Shown here piece by piece: positions 6,605-8,329 of a DNA stretch of 8,329 nt. Position 1 is the first letter of the stretch. Each line of letters begins with the position of its first letter. The stretch is from JAKBCQ01 sp021807585 (lineage in GTDB: Bacteria; Planctomycetota; Planctomycetia; Isosphaerales; Isosphaeraceae), in assembly GCA_027325115.1 (NCBI GenBank), contig DAHWFG010000262.1, forward strand, positions 1 to 8,329. Reading direction: 5' to 3'. Position numbers and translations under genes: made by a program. Under the pieces are notes generated by a model. The model did no database searches and was not told the DNA's origin. It saw only the letters and a list, made by a program, of their open reading frames with translations.

Positions 6605-7437
6605 GCGATATTTTCTCAAGAAACGGCGGCGGCGCGTCCGATCGCGTCGTCGTCCGTATGACCAACCTGCGCAAGACCTATTTCATGGGTCACGGCTCGG
6701 GAGGGGGGCTCTTCGGCAAACGCGGCGGGGGAGAGGTCCTCACCGTTCACGCGCTCCGCGGCGTCTCCCTCGAATTCCGCGAGGGAGAATACGCCGCGAT
6801 CATGGGGCAATCGGGATCGGGGAAGAGCACGATGCTCAACCTCCTCGGCTGCCTCGATCGTCCGACAAGCGGCGAGTACATCCTCGGCGGCTACGACGTC
6901 GCTCAGCTCGACGACGACGAGCTCTCCGAGGTCCGCAGCCGGTCGATCGGCTTCATCTTTCAGTCGTACAACCTGATCCAGCAATATACCGTCACCGAGA
7001 ACATCCAATTGCCGTTGACGTATCAAGGGAACGGCGTGATCTCGGAGGAGTTCCAGGAACGGACGATGGAGCTGGCGCGGCTCGTCGGGCTCGACGATCG
7101 GCTCGATCACCGTCCCAACCAACTCTCGGGCGGCCAGCAACAGCGCGTCGCGATCGCACGGTCGCTCGTCAACGATCCGTACATCATCCTCGCCGACGAG
7201 GCGACGGGAAATCTCGATTCGGCGACAAGCTATGAAATTATGGACATGCTTGGCAAGCTCAACGACGCCGGAAAAACGATCATCATGGTGACGCACGAGC
7301 CCGACATCGCCGAGTACGCCAAGCGCATCATTCGGATGAAGGACGGCGTGATCGTCGAAGACGGGCCGAGTCCGCGGATGCTCGGCGGCGAACATCCCGC
7401 CGAACGGATGAAGATGGAATTGTCCAAGCATCGTTAA
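6601..7437 (+). CDS. ABC transporter ATPase, MacB/LolD type
   Basis: This 278-residue protein is the cytoplasmic ATP-hydrolysing subunit of the pump. All motifs are intact: Walker A GQSGSGKST (69-77), Q-loop Gln121 in FIFQSYNL, signature LSGGQQQRVAIARSL (175-189), Walker B YIILADE (194-200) with Glu200 as catalytic base, D-loop GNLDSAT (203-209), and H-loop His232 in VTHEPDIAEYA. The LLGCLDRPTSGEY segment and the D-loop context place it with the MacB/LolD/FtsE group of energisers of mechanotransmission transporters. Two oddities: a Gly-rich insertion at about 30-44 (GHGSGGGLFGKRGGG) between the first strands, and DEATGNLD where the group usually has DEPTGNLD. The start is GTG in a 4-base overlap with the adaptor stop; an ATG at 6658 (residue 20) is a weaker alternative. 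The ATPase is a separate gene, unlike fused E. coli MacB. The permease follows 47 bases downstream. Confidence 0.95.
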   Translation: MSDIFSRNGGGASDRVVVRMTNLRKTYFMGHGSGGGLFGKRGGGEVLTVHALRGVSLEFREGEYAAIMGQSGSGKSTMLNLLGCLDRPTSGEYILGGYDVAQLDDDELSEVRSRSIGFIFQSYNLIQQYTVTENIQLPLTYQGNGVISEEFQERTMELARLVGLDDRLDHRPNQLSGGQQQRVAIARSLVNDPYIILADEATGNLDSATSYEIMDMLGKLNDAGKTIIMVTHEPDIAEYAKRIIRMKDGVIVEDGPSPRMLGGEHPAERMKMELSKHR

Positions 7438-7484
7438 CAACTGAGATTCTGACCGTTTGATTCGATTATCGGGAGTCGGCGACA

Positions 7485-8329
7485 ATGGGACGCATCCTTC
7501 GTAGCGTCAAGCTCGGCATGAAAAGCCTGATGCTGCACAAACTGCGGTCGGGCCTCACGGTATTGGGCATCGTCTTCGGCGTCGCGGCGGTGATCGCGAT
7601 GCTGGCGATCGCCGAAGGATCGCGTCGCGAGGCGCAGGCGCGGTTCCAGATGCTCGGCGCCACCAACGTGATCTATCGCTCGATCAAACCGAGCGACGAG
7701 GCTCAGCTTTCAACGGGAGGCCGCCCGGCGCGGATTCTCAACTACGGTCTCAAATATGAAGATTACGACCGAATCCTCGCCACCGTCCCCAACATCAAAA
7801 AAATCTTGCCGATTCGCGAGATTCGCAAACAGATTCGCCATGATGAGCACGCGCTCGACGGTCGAATCGTCGGCACCACCAAGGATTACGCCGAGTTCAA
7901 CCACCTTGAAATCGAACGCGGCCGCTTCCTCACCCAGCACGACGACGACGATTATAAAACCTACGCCGTGCTCGGCAGCGACACCGCCAAAAAACTCTTC
8001 CCTTACGAGGATCCGCTCGGTCAGGCCGTCAAGCTCGGCTCCGATTATTACACCGTCGTCGGAGTCACCAAAGAACGAGCGAGCACCGCGGGGATCGGCG
8101 GCAGCCTCGCCGCGCAAGACTACAATAAAGATGTTTATATTCCATTAAGTTCATGTCGTGTTCGCTTCGGCGAGCGGATCATGAATTTTCGTTCGGGATC
8201 GATGGAGGCCGAGGAAACCCAGCTTTCGCAGGTCACGATCCAACTGACGAGCACCGACGTCGTGTCGCAGACCGTGCCGATCATCAAAGGCGCGGTCGAA
8301 CCGTTCCATCCCAAAGTTGATATTGATAT
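7485..8329 (+). CDS. ABC transporter permease, MacB/FtsX type, C-terminus cut by window edge
   Basis: 281 codons are visible before the right edge. Residues 1-20 form the amphipathic start seen in MacB permeases (LKLG-like, HKLRSGLTVLGI), and TM1 is at about 21-43 (LTVLGIVFGVAAVIAMLAIAEG). The rest shown is the periplasmic core domain: YEDYDRIL (91-98), NIKKILPI (103-110), IVGTTKDYAEF (128-138), IERGRFLTQHD (143-153), YAVLGSDTAKKLFP (160-173), DPLGQAV (176-182) and YYTVVGV (188-194), all in the family order. The three C-terminal membrane segments and FtsX domain should lie beyond the window. GGGAG at 7471-7475 is 9 bases before the ATG. As the inner membrane partner of the preceding ATPase and adaptor it should drive export by mechanotransmission. 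Codons 214-226 are unusually A/T-ending for this gene. Confidence 0.9.
   Translation, partial: MGRILRSVKLGMKSLMLHKLRSGLTVLGIVFGVAAVIAMLAIAEGSRREAQARFQMLGATNVIYRSIKPSDEAQLSTGGRPARILNYGLKYEDYDRILATVPNIKKILPIREIRKQIRHDEHALDGRIVGTTKDYAEFNHLEIERGRFLTQHDDDDYKTYAVLGSDTAKKLFPYEDPLGQAVKLGSDYYTVVGVTKERASTAGIGGSLAAQDYNKDVYIPLSSCRVRFGERIMNFRSGSMEAEETQLSQVTIQLTSTDVVSQTVPIIKGAVEPFHPKVDID

Noticed and set aside
4787..6619. A 610-codon open frame on the minus strand opposite the adaptor gene
   Set aside because: It mirrors the adaptor in a GC-rich codon pattern, has an Arg/Asp/Leu-biased translation with no domain, and conflicts with a well-supported plus-strand gene.
7438..7484. Terminator or separate promoter between ATPase and permease genes
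   Set aside because: The 47-base gap has no stable hairpin and no promoter-like pair; co-transcription is the simpler reading.
1..8329. CRISPR array, tRNA, rRNA or insertion sequence
   Set aside because: No regularly spaced repeats, tRNA-like folds, ribosomal RNA sequence, transposase or flanking terminal inverted repeats were seen.

Overview
The window looks like planctomycete DNA, possibly from the Isosphaeraceae. The sequence is GC-rich. The leftmost protein carries the N-terminal SLEQRIALS motif, a variant of the LExR-x-LLS motif typical of planctomycete exported proteins. The efflux genes have long Pro- or Gly-rich additions, also common in that phylum. The phylum call is inference from style and motifs; nothing here identifies a species.

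Layout: a partial minus-strand gene (1-1611) encodes an integrin-alpha-like FG-GAP beta-propeller exoprotein, cut at its C-terminal end by the window edge. A 534-base divergent intergenic region (1612-2145) follows. It has no convincing gene, but it carries inverted repeats, including a chain of mutually exclusive GC-rich hairpins just before the ribosome binding site of the next gene. From 2146 to the right edge, four plus-strand genes form one operon: a lipid-anchored TolC-family outer membrane factor with a very long N-terminal region, a MacA/HlyD-type periplasmic adaptor, a MacB/LolD-type ABC ATPase, and the start of a MacB/FtsX-type permease that runs off the window.

The four operon genes together make a complete tripartite MacAB-TolC-like export pump: ATPase and permease in the inner membrane, adaptor across the periplasm, outer membrane factor as the exit duct. 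ATPase and permease are separate genes rather than fused as in Escherichia coli MacB. Translation appears tightly coupled: the first two genes overlap by 95 bases, the second and third by 4, and the fourth starts 47 bases after the third. The substrate cannot be read from the sequence. The divergent exoprotein is a neighbour only; a functional link is not shown.

Nothing here proves a wholly new system. The points most worth following are the leader hairpins, the long overlap with a G6C7 tract between the outer membrane factor and adaptor genes, and the unusual extra domains on the pump proteins.
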